A model generated the notes under the pieces. It ran no database searches, was not told the DNA's origin, and saw only the letters and a program-made list of their open reading frames with translations. Position numbers and translations under genes: made by a program. From Nephromyces sp. MM_2019 (taxonomy: Eukaryota; Apicomplexa; Aconoidasida; Nephromycida), in the NCBI GenBank assembly GCA_015657535.1, contig JADHZB010001106.1, positions 1 to 15,679 of the forward strand: a stretch of 15,679 nucleotides of DNA, read 5' to 3'. Positions within the stretch are counted from its first letter, which is position 1; the number at the start of each line of letters is the position of its first letter. Shown piece by piece: positions 14,732 through 15,679 of the stretch.

Positions 14732-14798
14732 GTGTACGTACACTAAGGATTAGGGAGGGGAGAGAAGATGATAACTGGGAATGGGGGTGTACGTAGAC
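14732..14798. repeat. Two further GTGTAYRTACAC elements
   Basis: 14732-14743 is the perfect palindrome GTGTACGTACAC, and 14787-14798 is GTGTACGTAGAC. Each is preceded by GG on the + strand and, in the minus sense, followed by C/T-rich sequence leading to an acceptor near 14673. This matches the arrangement in p24 introns 2 and 3. Confidence 0.65.
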
Positions 14799-15048
14799 AT
14801 TGATTCCTAGCAGTTGATACACAGAGAAAGCTGGATACGAGCGCGTTTGCAGGCAATGGCTATTCACGTAAGTAAAAAGGCATGCTATAAGATGCCTAAT
14901 TTCATCGCAGACGTTAAAAATAAAGATTAGAGCAGGGAACCAAATATAGGCAGAAGGTTATACAGATGCACACACACAAAAGTTGGTACTCTAGGTATGA
15001 ACTACGGATCACCTTGTAGCAGCTATTTATCTCATTTTTCGCTGACCT

Positions 15049-15593
15049 TTAAGGTATGTATACTTTCCGCCCAATGCTATTAATTAATGAAACATCTACA
15101 GGAGCAAATGCCTGAGTTGAAGAGAGAAACACACACATATATATACGTATTTTTGCAGCACCGAGATTCAGTGTGCAGATATACAATCCTCGAATATACG
15201 TCCAGCAACACACACACATATACAAACCACAAGCTTCGACCAAGCACGCATACTCATTCCCAAACCGCGTATACACCCTATGTAGACACACACATCCAGA
15301 TACACCCCTCAATCGCACACACATCCCCTCCACACACACACAGGGTAACTCACAAAGGTTTCCGCAGGCATAGTATTCTTAAGAGAGAAGTGGTATTGCT
15401 CAGCATAAGGACTGGAAAAAACGGCCTGCATACTTGATAAATATCGATTATACGGAATGGAGCACATGCTAGGATCGTTATGCATCACAATTAACAAATC
15501 ATCCTGGAAAGAGATCTTCAAAATTTTACAAGCTCTTCTAATGAAGTCTTTTTTAAGCTCTGGCGCTATATGATCCTCATTACAGTATAGGCT
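15049..15593 (-). CDS. 3' end of an unrecognised protein gene, two exons seen
   Basis: The upstream exon (15593-15354, 240 nt, phase 0 at both ends) follows TTCGTTTCTGTGCAG and encodes 80 residues, including NEDHIAPELKKDFIRRACKI, QDDLLIVMHNDPSMCSIPYN and FSSPYAEQYHFSLKNTMPAE. Its donor is TTT|GTGAGT. A 242-nt intron, UG-rich in the sense strand, ends TTTCTCTCTTCAACTCAG. The last exon (15111-15049) encodes AFAPVDVSLINSIGRKVYIP and TAA. The 5' part lies beyond the right edge; 15594-15679 is intron. The sequence looks like a soluble globular protein. I do not recognise the family. Confidence 0.65.
15112..15353 (-). other. UG-rich intron
   Basis: Starts GTGAGTTACCCTGTGTGTG and ends in CTCTCTTCAACTCAG. 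In the sense strand it is UG-rich throughout its 242 nt, like p24 intron 1. Phase 0 on both sides. On the + strand it appears as CA repeats and produces spurious His/Thr frames. Confidence 0.65.
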
Positions 15594-15679
15594 CTGCACA
15601 GAAACGAAACACACACACAGATTTGCACACACATATTTAGTGGATAACGTACTAGTGAGAGGTTAGTAGGCAAAGTGTG

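Noticed and set aside
15087..15437. 116-codon + frame
   Set aside because: It lies antisense to a well-supported intron and exon of the minus-strand gene and is mostly CA repeat.
1..15679. tRNA, rRNA or other structured RNA genes
   Set aside because: No cloverleaf, rRNA core or known ncRNA sequence was recognised by eye; a covariance-model scan would be needed to exclude them.

Overview
The window reads as nuclear DNA from an intron-rich unicellular eukaryote. Most genes are broken into exons of 40-240 nt with GT-AG introns. There is an interstitial stretch of TTTAGGG-type telomere repeat, the non-coding DNA is full of CA/TG runs, and TGA works as a stop. Together with a vWA-like, Thr-rich, membrane-anchored protein and Cys-containing secreted proteins, this suits an apicomplexan, perhaps a coccidian. 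The genus cannot be fixed from the sequence, and other lineages with TTTAGGG telomeres (other alveolates, algae, plants) are not excluded.

Layout. 1-1242 is mostly repeats (a ~30-nt CA-rich minisatellite and a 62-nt duplication). 1243-3026 (-) is a complete four-exon p24/TMED (emp24/GP25L) gene, the most secure call, with a 208-aa product, signal peptide, GOLD domain, coiled coil and C-terminal membrane helix. 3027-4660 is low-complexity DNA with unresolved coding fragments. 4661-4997 (-) is a probable two-exon small gene. 5189-6132 (+) is a three-exon gene for a 164-aa secreted-type protein with six cysteines. 6547-9285 (-) is a large surface-protein gene (signal sequence exon, Thr-rich linker, vWA-like domain, C-terminal hydrophobic segment), facing the 5189 gene tail to tail. 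9326-9821 (+) is a small Cys-rich gene head to head with it. 9960-10647 (-) and 10763-11164 (-) are two unrecognised genes. 11536-11837 (+) and 12297-12539 (+) are small coding units. 13205-13239 holds the telomere-like repeat. 13898-15593 (-) carries the terminal exons of three or more further genes, the last running off the right edge.

The p24 protein belongs to the ER-Golgi vesicle machinery. The vWA-like protein and the two Cys-containing proteins look like secretory-pathway cargo or surface proteins. Nothing suggests a co-regulated operon; these are independent eukaryotic genes on both strands.

The most unusual signals are: a near-palindromic element GTGTAYRTACAC occurring seven times, five of them inside introns 2 and 3 of the p24 gene; UG-rich sequence in the introns of the minus-strand genes; a possible one-base homopolymer frameshift that separates a good start and signal peptide from the vWA-like gene; and a decaying telomere repeat array. 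Most exons are too short to appear as long open frames, so gene models were built from splice sites, phase agreement and protein likeness. All of them need transcript confirmation.
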